This document shows positions 26,303 to 34,829 of a stretch of 64,000 nt of DNA, piece after piece; position 1 is the first letter of the stretch; the number at the start of each line of letters is the position of its first letter. The stretch lies in assembly GCF_028435365.1 (NCBI RefSeq), contig NZ_JAGTJJ010000037.1:1-64000 (forward strand). Direction: 5' to 3'. Under the pieces are notes generated by a model. The model searched no databases. It saw only the letters and a program-made list of their open reading frames with translations, and was not told where the DNA came from. The stretch comes from Polyangium jinanense. GTDB taxonomy: Bacteria; Myxococcota; Polyangia; Polyangiales; Polyangiaceae. The translations under genes and the position numbers were made by a program.

Positions 26303-26823
26303 GCCAAGTTTCCCTCGCCGATCCAGACCCGCGGCCAAGGCTGAACCGCAGGCGCCCAAAGCTCCGCGCCGTCGCAACGTTCCCGGCTCCGGATCTCGGG
26401 ACGTTCCTCTTTCTCGGAACGCTCCCCGCGTCCGCGTCCCCGTCGATTCCTCCGTCTCGCAACGCGCTTCGCGCCGCACCCGAGGGCGTTCCCGCCGTGT
26501 CGCAATGCTCCCGTCCTCGCTTACGGTAGGATTCCCCTTTCTTGCAACGCACCCTGCCGCTGTATCCGGGCGCGTTTCCCCGCCGTGCAACGCTTCCGGG
26601 ATCCGCATCGCAGCACGTTCCCTTTTTCGGAAAAACACCGCGCGGATGCGGCGTGGCGCGTTCCAACTCTCGGGAACGTTCGTTGCTCCGTTTCCGGGTC
26701 GGCTCCCGACGGTTTCGTGCTCGGTTGCTTCCGCTCCGGGATGAATGATCTGCTCCGAACGTCTAACGCGCGAACCCGAGACGACCCCGCTCCCGCTCGC
26801 GGGGGTAGGGGAAGAGAGGATCC
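26303..26823. repeat. Degenerate ~43-bp tandem repeat array in a 521-bp gap
   Basis: No gene is supported here. Roughly eight degenerate direct units of 40-46 bp run from about 26370 to 26720. Each opens with a CGTTCC-like word, followed after about 10 bp by a GCAACG-like word and then CCGG-rich sequence ending in GGG. Examples are near 26378, 26405, 26450, 26485, 26535, 26575, 26625 and 26665. The units share words rather than long identity. Both strands stay open because of composition, giving arginine-rich repeats on the minus strand. Confidence 0.5.
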
Positions 26824-27528
26824 ATGCGACGCCTTCGTGAGACCGATGGGAGCTCCCTTCATCGCCGCCACGTCCGTTTTCACCTCTCCACATGCAAGGG
26901 CGTGAGTCCCTTGCACGACACCCTGCATGCCGAGGCGAGCGTCCTCTACACGCAGTTGCGCGACGCCCAGCGCGCGCGAGAGGACGCCGAGGATGCGGCG
27001 ACGACCGCGTCAGCCCAGCTCACCCGCGCCGAGGTGAACGTCGAGAACGGGATCCGCGAGATCGAGGCTGCCGCAAAGAAGCTCGACCGCAAGGACCCTT
27101 CTCTTGCCGCGCGACGCACGATCTTCCCGGCCGGTCTGAGCCCGGTGATCAAGCCCGACGGTCAGGCGCAGCTCGACGTCTTGCCCGCCCTGCGTGTCCG
27201 GCTCGCGCCGTTCGCCGGCAAGGGAGACATGGATGATGCCATCGCGGGTCTCGACCACGCGGAGATGCAGCATCGCGCTGCGCTCGACACCGTGGCCCTG
27301 GCCGCGGCCGAGCTCGAAACCCGATTCGCCGAGGAGCGCGCGGTTCGTCGATCGGTGCGCGAGCAGCTCGAAAGCGCTTACGGCCGGCTGCGAGACCATT
27401 ACAAGGCGAATCCTTCCGCAGCGGAGCCGTTCTTCCTGCGAGAGAAAGAGCGTTCGCAGTCGAAGCGCAAAGCGCCCACGGACGGCGCCAAGCCGGAGGG
27501 CGCCCCCGGCTCCGCCGCGCAGCGCTGA
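26824..27528 (+). CDS. Coiled-coil protein, unknown function
   Basis: 234 residues from the ATG at 26824 (GAGAGG 5 nt upstream); a GTG at 26902 that starts VSPLHDTLHAEASVLYTQLR is a serious alternative because coding character begins there. Two long coiled-coil stretches, about 40-95 (TQLRDAQRAREDAEDAATTA) and 140-205 (ALDTVALAAAELETRFAEER), flank a short non-helical centre (TIFPAGLSPVIKPDGQ). The tail is basic. There is no signal peptide and no known family. Confidence 0.65.
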   Translation: MRRLRETDGSSLHRRHVRFHLSTCKGVSPLHDTLHAEASVLYTQLRDAQRAREDAEDAATTASAQLTRAEVNVENGIREIEAAAKKLDRKDPSLAARRTIFPAGLSPVIKPDGQAQLDVLPALRVRLAPFAGKGDMDDAIAGLDHAEMQHRAALDTVALAAAELETRFAEERAVRRSVREQLESAYGRLRDHYKANPSAAEPFFLREKERSQSKRKAPTDGAKPEGAPGSAAQR

Positions 27529-27584
27529 TCCCGCGCCCCCCAGATGCTTCCGCGATCACGGCCCCCTGGGGTACAGTGACCGCC

Positions 27585-29621
27585 ATGCGCCGCGCGCTCG
27601 CCCCCCTCTCCGCCCTCGTCCTCCTCGGCTGCACGACCGCCGCGCCGCCGCCGCCGCCCACCGCGCGTGACCTCACGCCCGCGCCTTCCACCACGATCTC
27701 CGTTCCGGCACCCACGCCCACCTCCGCCCCGGCCGCGCCGCCTCCGGAGGATCACACGTTCGTCGAGGTCCGCGGCGGGGAGGGCGGGTTTTGCGCCCGC
27801 ACCGAGCGCGGCTCCCTCTATTGCTGGGGCAGCATGGCCCTCCCCGGCGAGATGGCCCAACGCTCGCACGACCGCCCCGTGCGCATCGAAGGTTTCCCCA
27901 ACCTGAAAGGCTTCACCATCCTCACGGGCGGCCAGATTGTCGGCTGGGACGCGGACGGCACGCTGTTTCGGGTGGTGCGCGACGACGCGACGAAACCCTT
28001 CCGCGTCGTGCGGGGCTTCCGGGTCGTGCAGCCCAAGCCCGAGGACATCGCGAAGTACACGTGGGGCTTGAATACCCCCGGGACCGCGCAGATCGTCGCC
28101 GGCAGCCGCGATTGCTTGCTGTCCGACAAGGGCGAGGTCTTTTGCTCGCTCCGCATGGAGTACACGGATGGGCCGTATCTGCGGGTGCCGGCCCCGCCCA
28201 TTCGCGCCCTCTCCGATGAGGCATGCGGCATGGGCGTGGACGGCGGCTTCTATTGCTGGAACCTCGAGAGACACGAAACGACGCGCTTCGGTAAGCCCAT
28301 CCCCGGCTACGGCGTGGGGCCCATGCCCCTGAAAGGGCCCGTGGAAGAAGCGGTCGTCGCCCATGTCCGGAACCTCGGGCATCAGCTATGCGCGCGGCGG
28401 CCCGACGGCACCGTCTTCTGCGACGATTCGCTCGTCGACCGGAAGCTCAAGGAGCTCGCCGAGGGCAAGCGGGTGACGCGGCTCTTCACGGGCCTCTGGA
28501 ACAGCGTGTGCGTGACCCGCGAGGACGGCGTGTCGCGCTGCTCCTGCTCCTTCGAGAAGCCCTGCGTGGACATCGAGAAGACGTACGAAGTGCTCCCGAC
28601 GGTCGATGCGTCGCTCGGGGTGGCCGTGCTTCCGCGAAACGTCTGCGCGCTCGGGAAGGATCACCGCGTGCGGTGCTTCGGTGCGCGCAATGGCGGCCTG
28701 CTCGGCGACGGCGTGTCGCGCGAGCTCGAACGCGCCGCGATGGTCCCCGAAATCACGGGCGCGAGCGAGATCAGCGCCGAGGGCGGCGTCGTCTGCGCGC
28801 GGTTCGGCATGACCCGCGTCTCCTGCTGGGGCGCGATCGCCGACGCGTTGCACGTGCCCCGGCGTGATCTCGTGCTTCCCGAGCCGGCCGTCGACGCCAT
28901 CGTGGGTGGCATGCCGCTCTGCGTGCGCGGCGCGAAGTCGGGGCAATGGTACTGCCGGAACGGTCGGTTCATCCAGGGGAACCTGAAGGACGACTTCGCC
29001 TTGCTCGTCGACACCCGCGGCGCGGCGGTCAAGGACGTCACCGTGAAGGTCCACAACGGGGTCGGCATCATGGTCGCCAAGCGCGGCGGCGGCGCGGGGT
29101 GGTTCTATTACGAGGCAAACCCGAAGCCCCTCCGTGTGCAATGGTTCGACCCGAAGGATGAGCTGGCGAACGCCACGTACCTCACCCCCTTCCGCAGGGC
29201 CGTCCTCGCCGACGGGACGGCCATCTTCCAGGACGACTCCTTCGGCGACAAGGCGCGGGTCCCCGGAAAGTTCCGCGCCTTGCTGGACGCCGCGCGTTGC
29301 GTCGTCGACGAGGGCGCGCGCCTCGTCTGCATGGGCGCGCCCGATGGGCCGAAGGTCATGCAGACCGAGGTGGCGGAGGTCGACACCGATTGCGCGCGCA
29401 CCGAGCGAGGCGAGGTGTTTTGCTTCGACCGCAAGGCGACGAAAAAAGGCGAGATCGCGAAGTTCCGGCGGATCGAGGGGCTGCCCGCGGGCGCGATCGT
29501 GCAGATCGCGCGCGATTGCGCCCGCACGCGGGAGGGAGAGATCTACTGCTGGGGGAGCGTGTTCGATCTGGGCGACCGCGATCCCATTCAGCACACGCCG
29601 GTGGAGATCGCCGTGCCCTGA
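27585..29621 (+). CDS. RCC1-like repeat lipoprotein
   Basis: 678 residues from the ATG at 27585. The lipoprotein signal LAPLSALVLLGC is followed by a Pro/Thr-rich spacer. The body consists of about eleven repeats built on a pair of cysteines, C-x(6-8)-C-W-G style: CARTERGSLYCWGS, CLLSDKGEVFCS, CGMGVDGGFYCWN, CALGKDHRVRCFG, CARFGMTRVSCWG, CARTREGEIYCWGS. This is the bacterial RCC1/alpha-tubulin-suppressor-like beta-propeller pattern, here presumably outside the inner membrane and disulfide-stabilised. Its 3' end overlaps the convergent ABC-F gene by 34 bp. Confidence 0.82.
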   Translation: MRRALAPLSALVLLGCTTAAPPPPPTARDLTPAPSTTISVPAPTPTSAPAAPPPEDHTFVEVRGGEGGFCARTERGSLYCWGSMALPGEMAQRSHDRPVRIEGFPNLKGFTILTGGQIVGWDADGTLFRVVRDDATKPFRVVRGFRVVQPKPEDIAKYTWGLNTPGTAQIVAGSRDCLLSDKGEVFCSLRMEYTDGPYLRVPAPPIRALSDEACGMGVDGGFYCWNLERHETTRFGKPIPGYGVGPMPLKGPVEEAVVAHVRNLGHQLCARRPDGTVFCDDSLVDRKLKELAEGKRVTRLFTGLWNSVCVTREDGVSRCSCSFEKPCVDIEKTYEVLPTVDASLGVAVLPRNVCALGKDHRVRCFGARNGGLLGDGVSRELERAAMVPEITGASEISAEGGVVCARFGMTRVSCWGAIADALHVPRRDLVLPEPAVDAIVGGMPLCVRGAKSGQWYCRNGRFIQGNLKDDFALLVDTRGAAVKDVTVKVHNGVGIMVAKRGGGAGWFYYEANPKPLRVQWFDPKDELANATYLTPFRRAVLADGTAIFQDDSFGDKARVPGKFRALLDAARCVVDEGARLVCMGAPDGPKVMQTEVAEVDTDCARTERGEVFCFDRKATKKGEIAKFRRIEGLPAGAIVQIARDCARTREGEIYCWGSVFDLGDRDPIQHTPVEIAVP

Positions 29622-31123
29622 GCGGGGTCGAGCTCGCGGACACGCCCATTTTCGATCCGCCAGACCACGCTCGTCGCGCGGCGGGCGAACGAGGCGTCGT
29701 GGCTGACCATCACGATCGCCCCCGGATACCCCGTGAGCGCGCGTTCGAGGCGTTCGAGCGAGGGCAGGTCGAGGTGGTTCTCGGGCTCGTCGAGCAGGAG
29801 CGCCGCGGCCTTCCTGCCGAGGCCGAGCGCAATGGCGAGCTTGCGCGCCTCGCCCGGCGACGGCTCGGCCGAGGCCAGGATCCGCTCGGGATCCGTGCCC
29901 AGCGTGGCCACGAGCGAAAGCGTGCGCCCGCGCGCCTCGGGTCCGAGGGCGCGGACCTCCGCGAGCAGCGCCCGCCGCGCCTCCGCCGGCAGATCCTGCG
30001 GCAGGTAGAGGACCTGCTCGCGCGGAATCCGCGCCGCGGCCGCGAGCGCGCCGAGCAGCGTGCTTTTGCCCGCGCCATTCCGACCCTCGATGCGAATGCG
30101 GCCGTCGCGCGGGACGGAGAGGCGCACGTCGTGGAGGAGCTCCGTATCACCCGCGCGAAGGACGGAAAGCTCGAGGAGGAAGGGCCAGGGCTGCGAAGGG
30201 CGCTCCCAGCCGACGTAGATCTCGCCGCCGTGCTCCTTCTCGACGTGGTGCCGGGCGACCTCGGCGCTCGCCCGCTCGAGATCGGCCCGCGCCACGCCCA
30301 CGGTGCGCCCGGTGCGTTTCTCCGCGGATTCGATCGCGATCTTCCGGAGCATGCCCCGGCCGTCGTGATCGTTCTTGTTTTTCATCTGCGTCTTCATGCT
30401 CCGCGACGCGTCGATCGCGGCGTGCTCGCGCCGCGCCTGATCGAGCCTGCGCGCCGCGCGTTTCTCCTCGCCTTTGGCCGCCTCGCGCTCGTCCCGCGCG
30501 TGGGCCGCCTCGGCTTCCCAAGCGGCGCGCGCGTCGGCATATCGGCCGCGATAGACATGGACGCGGCATTGATGAATGCGCAGCGTCGTCGTGGTGAGCG
30601 CGTCGAGCAGGGTCCTGTCGTGCGAAACCAAGAGCCCGACGCCGTCGAAGCGGCGGAGCGCCCCGACGAGCAGCTTGCGCGCCTCGACATCGAGGTGGTT
30701 CGCGGGCTCGTCGAGCAAGAGGATCTCGGGCGCTTCGAAAAGCGCCGCGCCGATCTGCCAGCGTTTGCGCTCGCCGGGCGAGAGCGTGGGCCAGCGTTCG
30801 AGGTCCTCCGGCGCGAGATCGAGCCTGCCGCGGAGCGCGGCCGCTTCTCCATCGAGATCCTCGGCGAACCGCAGGATCGCATCGGAGAGCGAATCGACGG
30901 TCTGCGGGCAGAGCACGACGCGTGCTTCCGCCGGATCACGCCGCACGTGGCCCCGCTCGGGCCGCAATTCACCCGCGAGCAGGCGGAGCAGCGTGGTCTT
31001 GCCGGCGCCGTTCTCGCCCACGATGCCGGCCCATCCCGGCCCGAGGTGCAGCTCGACGTCCTCGAGCAAGGACGTGGCATCCCCATGGGAAAACGCTACG
31101 CGCAGCGCATGAAGCGATAACAT
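29588..31123 (-). CDS. ABC-F family ATPase (ribosome-associated or antibiotic-resistance type)
   Basis: 511 residues with two ABC domains and no membrane segments. Domain 1 has Walker A GENGAGKTTLL, signature LSPGERKR and Walker B ILLLDEPANHLD. Domain 2 has GRNGAGKSTLL, PSPGEARK and LLLDEPENHLDLPSLERLE. The linker between them (about 215-290) is a charged helical hairpin, KGEEKRAARRLDQARREHAA followed by TQMKNKNDHDGRGM, the part that reaches into the ribosome in ABC-F proteins. The short C-terminus and the DEPENHLD box resemble self-resistance ABC-F factors more than EttA/Uup. The 5' leader can mask the RBS (31124-31230), consistent with translational induction. Confidence 0.9.
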   Translation of the reverse strand: MLSLHALRVAFSHGDATSLLEDVELHLGPGWAGIVGENGAGKTTLLRLLAGELRPERGHVRRDPAEARVVLCPQTVDSLSDAILRFAEDLDGEAAALRGRLDLAPEDLERWPTLSPGERKRWQIGAALFEAPEILLLDEPANHLDVEARKLLVGALRRFDGVGLLVSHDRTLLDALTTTTLRIHQCRVHVYRGRYADARAAWEAEAAHARDEREAAKGEEKRAARRLDQARREHAAIDASRSMKTQMKNKNDHDGRGMLRKIAIESAEKRTGRTVGVARADLERASAEVARHHVEKEHGGEIYVGWERPSQPWPFLLELSVLRAGDTELLHDVRLSVPRDGRIRIEGRNGAGKSTLLGALAAAARIPREQVLYLPQDLPAEARRALLAEVRALGPEARGRTLSLVATLGTDPERILASAEPSPGEARKLAIALGLGRKAAALLLDEPENHLDLPSLERLERALTGYPGAIVMVSHDASFARRATSVVWRIENGRVRELDPAQGTAISTGVC

Positions 31124-31230
31124 ATTCTGTTCTCCTGAATCGGTGGCCCGCGCGTCCCCGAGTTCGTCTCTCGTCGGGACCGGCGCCGGGCGTCACGGCA
31201 CGTTTACGAACGGCTGGATTCAGGAAAACA
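31124..31230 (-). promoter_or_regulatory. Possible RBS-masking leader of the ABC-F gene
   Basis: Reading the minus strand, TGTTTTCCTGAATC (31230-31217) can pair over its full 14 nt (one U-G wobble) with GATTCAGGAGAACA (31141-31128). The latter contains the AGGAG ribosome-binding site 8 nt before the ATG. The loop is about 75 nt and GC-rich, with its own folding potential. This would keep translation low until an upstream event, such as a stalled ribosome, frees the RBS. Confidence 0.5.
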
Positions 31231-31365
31231 GGCGCAACGGCGTAATCCTCCGAAGGGCGCGAGCAAGATAGCAGCCATGTTCTTGCTCGCAAGGAAGAAT
31301 TTCAGGCTGTACGCTCGCGCTCGTCTGCTGACGCGGACGCGTTTCTGCTTCACCGAGGAGAAAAT

Positions 31366-32262
31366 ATGCTTTTACGACAGGCGGCTTTGACCTTGACCAT
31401 GACCACCTCGCTGGTGCTGGCCGGCGCCGCGATAGGCTGCGGCGGCGGCACCGCCGATTCGAGCGGCAGCGCGGCCGGCGGCCAGGGCGCCGGCAGTTCC
31501 TCCTCCCAGAGCGGCTCGGGAGGCCAGGGCGGTCTGGGAGGCACAGGAGGCCAGGGCGGCGAGGGCGGCATCATCTTCGCCGGCTCGGGCGGCTCCGGCG
31601 GAGCCGGCGGCGGGAACTGCACGCCCGAGCTCGTGGGCGTCGTGCGCGATTTCAAAGGCTACCCGAACGGTCACCCCGATTTCGAGCATTTCGGCGGCGA
31701 AGGGCTCAAGGGCATCGTGAAGTTCGACCTCGGCCCCGACAAGAAGCCCGTCTACGCGCACGACGGCCCCACCGCGCACACGACCGGCCCCGCGGAGTTC
31801 GATCAATGGTACCGCGACGTCGACGGCGTGAACATGTCGATGCCGTTCAAGGTGACGCTGACCGAGGACCCGGCGACCGGCATCGCGACCTTCGAGAGCA
31901 CCGCATTCTTCCCGATCGACAACCAGCTCTTCGGGAACGAGGACTTCGACCACAACTACGGGTTTACGTACGAGCTCCACATGACGTTCAAGTACCAGGG
32001 CGGCGAGACGTTCGCGTTCAGCGGCGACGACGACCTCTGGGTGTTCGTGAACAACCGGCTCGCCATCGATCTCGGCGGCCTGCATCCGCCGCAGGCCGAC
32101 ACGCTGAACCTCGACGCGAAGGCTGCCGAGCTCGGGATCGAGCCCGGCAAGGAGTACGCGCTCGACTTCTTCCACGCCGAGCGGCACAGCACAGGGTCGA
32201 ACTTCAAGGTTCAGTCGACCCTGAGCTTCACGAACTGCGATCCGATCATCATCCCGAAGTAG
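31366..32262 (+). CDS. Fibro-slime domain lipoprotein
   Basis: 298 residues with a GAGGAG RBS. The lipoprotein signal ends LVLAGAAIGC. Residues 27-80 are a Gly/Ser/Gln stalk (GGQGGLGGTGGQGGEGG). The fibro-slime domain covers about 88-290: VRDFKGYPNGHPDFEHFG, EFDQWYRDVDGVNMSMPF, STAFFPIDNQLFGNEDFDHN, YGFTYELHMTFKYQGGETFA, FSGDDDLWVFVNNRLAIDLG and YALDFFHAERHSTGSNFK. In other taxa this domain is found in Dictyostelium prespore/slime proteins and bacterial surface proteins. The protein is probably displayed on the cell surface; ligand unknown. Confidence 0.92.
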   Translation: MLLRQAALTLTMTTSLVLAGAAIGCGGGTADSSGSAAGGQGAGSSSSQSGSGGQGGLGGTGGQGGEGGIIFAGSGGSGGAGGGNCTPELVGVVRDFKGYPNGHPDFEHFGGEGLKGIVKFDLGPDKKPVYAHDGPTAHTTGPAEFDQWYRDVDGVNMSMPFKVTLTEDPATGIATFESTAFFPIDNQLFGNEDFDHNYGFTYELHMTFKYQGGETFAFSGDDDLWVFVNNRLAIDLGGLHPPQADTLNLDAKAAELGIEPGKEYALDFFHAERHSTGSNFKVQSTLSFTNCDPIIIPK

Positions 32263-32680
32263 CCGCGCGTCGGGCGCGCTCGGCGGCGACCCAGACGAGG
32301 GCGTCTTCTTCCCGTTCGAAGTACTTCATCTGGAACATCTTCTGGCCATAAAAGACACGTAGGGCCTTCAAGAACATGCCCATCAGCACGCGCATGTGAA
32401 AGCTCGCGCCGATGATGGCGAGCCCGGCGATCCTCCGCGCCCGCGCATCTCCCGCCGCGGCCTTGCGCGCCGCCGGGCCGACCTCCTCGAGCTGGCTCAT
32501 GTCGGCGACCACGAAATAAGGTCGACCATCCGGGATCAGCTCCGCGGTCCAGGTGTACAGCTTGTCGATCTGACCGATGATGGAAGGGCCGATCCACCAC
32601 ACGCGGACGATGTCGGGGGGATCGAAGCGCGCGCGGTGGGTACCGAATTGGAGGGTCCGCGCTCGTTCGTCTTCAGTCAT
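32249..32680 (-). CDS. STAS/SpoIIAA-like small protein
   Basis: 143 residues from the ATG at 32680, which overlaps the stop of the HEAT-repeat gene by 4 bp (ATGA), so translation is coupled. The pattern matches the STAS-like proteins common in Myxococcota: RFDPPDIVRVWWIGPSIIGQ, DGRPYFVVADMSQLEEVGPA, RKAAAGDARARRIAGLAIIG and ASFHMRVLMGMFLKALRVFY. The phosphoacceptor position is not obvious. It is the last gene of a minus-strand run with the HEAT protein and the DJ-1-like protein, and overlaps the end of the convergent fibro-slime gene by 14 bp. Confidence 0.7.
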   Translation of the reverse strand: MTEDERARTLQFGTHRARFDPPDIVRVWWIGPSIIGQIDKLYTWTAELIPDGRPYFVVADMSQLEEVGPAARKAAAGDARARRIAGLAIIGASFHMRVLMGMFLKALRVFYGQKMFQMKYFEREEDALVWVAAERARRAATSG

Positions 32681-34002
32681 GATTCGGGCTCCAAACTCGG
32701 GCTTGCTGTGGGCGTGTCCCCCGCCTTGTCTTCCGCGAGAAAAGCCGCGGTCTCCCGCACCTCGGGCAGAGGGCTCGACGTCGCGAGCGCGGCATCCCCC
32801 CGATAAAGCTGATTCGTGGCCGCGAGCGCCCGGAGGATCGTGCACGCGTCCTCCGCGTCGTTCACGCAGGCGCGGCGGAGCCGGGAAAGGAGCCGGGCCC
32901 GCGCCTGCTCGGAGTGGCTCGCGAGCGCCACGCGCATCGCGAGGCCCCGGAGCTCGAGGTCTTCGTGCCAGAGCCACGGCTCGATCGCGTGGAACAAGGT
33001 GTACGTCGGCGACGCCCTGTGCCCGAGCGCGCGGAGCACGTCACGCGCGAAGGCCGCGTCCGCAGAGGCGAGCAGCCGGCACAAGGTCGGCGTGAGCTCG
33101 AAGCTCATGTCGCAATCGAGGTCCGGCAGGATCCTGGACAAGGCCGCGCGGGGATCGGCTTCGAGGTCGCGTCGCATCGCCGCGATCCGCGCGCGCTCTT
33201 CCATCTCCAGGGCCCCCTGCTCCTCCGACTCCTCGATCGTGATGCGGAAGTCGGTGAACGGGTACCCCATTCCGCTGTCCTGGTCCTCGTCCCGCGGAAA
33301 TCCTTTCGGCAGCGCATCGCGGATTCGGCGCGCGAGGTCGAGGTGCCGGACGGGATCGTGCCAAAGGAGGGCGGTCGCGACGGGGATCGCCTCCTCGGGC
33401 GCGAGCTTTTCCATGGCGCGGAGGAGCGCCTCCTCGGCAGCCGCCACGCGATACCTTCCGAGGGTGCGGCTCGCCTCCACGCGCTCGTTGCACGTCTCCC
33501 GGTCCCGGCCGGGCACGAGGCGTTTCTCCATGGCGGCGATGAGCGTCATGTCCGCGGAGGGAAGATCCTCCACGACATGGCGGAGCGCCCAGTACATCCA
33601 CATGGGCAGCTCCGGGTGGCCGGGGTGATCGAGGCGCTCGAGGAGAAGAGGGATGTCCTTCGGCTTCGCGGTGCGCGCGACGATCTGGGCCGCCGCCACG
33701 TGCTTGCGTCCATCGTGTCCGTCGGGGCGGCGGAGGATCGCCATGGCCTTGACGCGCATCGGCCCGACGAGATCGTCGAGCAGGTTCGAAACACCCCAGC
33801 GCGAGTCCATGGCCATGCGCTGGTAGACATCGAAGAGGAGGCAATGCGCGAGGACGATGTCCTGCGCCAGGATCTTCCGCGCGATCCGGACGCGCTCGTC
33901 GTCCTCGACGCCCTCCGCGAAGAGCCGCTCGAATGCGTCGCGCACCGGGCCAGGCTTGAGCTCGCTCCAGCTGAAGTGGAGGAGCATGTTCGGGAGCGGC
34001 AT
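32677..34002 (-). CDS. HEAT-repeat-like protein
   Basis: 441 residues from the ATG at 34002. It is all-helical with HEAT/armadillo-like pairs: VRDAFERLFAEGVEDDERVR, AQIVARTAKPKDIPLLLERL, EASRTLGRYRVAAAEEALLR, CRLLASADAAFARDVLRALG and RALAATNQLYRGDAALATSS. It probably acts as a protein-binding scaffold. There is no signal peptide. It starts 41 bp after the DJ-1-like gene and overlaps the STAS-like gene by 4 bp. Confidence 0.7.
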   Translation of the reverse strand: MPLPNMLLHFSWSELKPGPVRDAFERLFAEGVEDDERVRIARKILAQDIVLAHCLLFDVYQRMAMDSRWGVSNLLDDLVGPMRVKAMAILRRPDGHDGRKHVAAAQIVARTAKPKDIPLLLERLDHPGHPELPMWMYWALRHVVEDLPSADMTLIAAMEKRLVPGRDRETCNERVEASRTLGRYRVAAAEEALLRAMEKLAPEEAIPVATALLWHDPVRHLDLARRIRDALPKGFPRDEDQDSGMGYPFTDFRITIEESEEQGALEMEERARIAAMRRDLEADPRAALSRILPDLDCDMSFELTPTLCRLLASADAAFARDVLRALGHRASPTYTLFHAIEPWLWHEDLELRGLAMRVALASHSEQARARLLSRLRRACVNDAEDACTILRALAATNQLYRGDAALATSSPLPEVRETAAFLAEDKAGDTPTASPSLEPES

Positions 34003-34043
34003 GCGTCCGCATCCTTGCACATCCACGCCCACGAGGACGAGGG

Positions 34044-34739
34044 TTACGGCGCGAACTTTGCGAGCAGTTCCGGCTTGTTGCCGAGGATTCCGGGGAGCCT
34101 CTGCGCGACGACGGCGCCCATGCCCTGGACGAGGGTCTCGCTGCCCTCCCAGGCGATCGGGCCAAGCGGGGGCTCGGGCTCGTATTCGAGGATGAGCTGG
34201 GCCGCCTTGGCGGAGGCCTCGTTCGTGAGGCGAGCGCCGAGCGCGAGCGCCATGTCGATGCCCGCCGAGACGCCGGCCGCCGTGATCACCCGGCCGTCCT
34301 CGACCCAGCGCCCCTTGACGGGCGTCGCCCCGAAGCGCGCGAGGTGCGGCAAGAACGACCAGTGCGTCGTGGCCTTCTTGCCTTCGAGCAAGCCGAGCGC
34401 CGCGAGCACGAGCGAGCCCGTGCACACCGAGCTCACGAAGGAGGCCTTCGCGGCGGCTCTGCCGAGCCAGCCCATGATGCGATCGCTGGCCATCGCGTGA
34501 AAGGGCCCGATGAGGCCCCCCGGGACGACGATGCCGTAGGGCTCGGGCACGTCGTCGAGCGTGCGCTCGGGGACGATACGAAAAGGCAGATCGGTCTCGA
34601 TGGGCTCGATGCGCTCGCCCACGGTGACGGTCCGGAGATCGGACGATCCTTCGAGGGCCTTCAGCACCTGCAGGGGCCCGACGAGGTCGAGGGGCGTGAT
34701 CTCGGGGAAGATGAGGAAAGCGATGGTCCGTTCGCGCAT
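34044..34739 (-). CDS. DJ-1/PfpI-family protein, isonitrile-hydratase-like
   Basis: 231 residues from the ATG at 34739 (GGAGG 9 nt upstream). The class I glutamine-amidotransferase-like fold has FLIFPEITPLDLVGPLQVLK at the start, with the conserved acidic residue, and the nucleophile elbow FVSSVCTGSLVLAALGLLEG, then KKATTHWSFLPHL. The VCTG-x(8-10)-GLL-x-G-x-x-ATTHW string is characteristic of isonitrile hydratase and related regulators. No AraC domain is attached. The substrate is unknown. It is divergent from the ATP-grasp gene with 90 bp between starts. Confidence 0.87.
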   Translation of the reverse strand: MRERTIAFLIFPEITPLDLVGPLQVLKALEGSSDLRTVTVGERIEPIETDLPFRIVPERTLDDVPEPYGIVVPGGLIGPFHAMASDRIMGWLGRAAAKASFVSSVCTGSLVLAALGLLEGKKATTHWSFLPHLARFGATPVKGRWVEDGRVITAAGVSAGIDMALALGARLTNEASAKAAQLILEYEPEPPLGPIAWEGSETLVQGMGAVVAQRLPGILGNKPELLAKFAP

Positions 34740-34829
34740 GGGATTCCGTCCTCCAGGGGGGTGCAGTGTGAACGTTTGGTGATTGACACGCCAAGGGATC
34801 CGTTGCCCGATGGGCACCGGGGAACCTTC

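Noticed and set aside
26370..26720. CRISPR array
   Set aside because: The period is about 43 bp, but units share only short words, there is no conserved ~30-bp repeat with unique spacers, and no cas gene is nearby.
25607..26893. A 506-codon minus-strand frame running through the STAS-like gene and the tandem array
   Set aside because: Only its last ~80-100 codons have coding character; the rest is antisense to the STAS-like gene or runs through the degenerate repeats.
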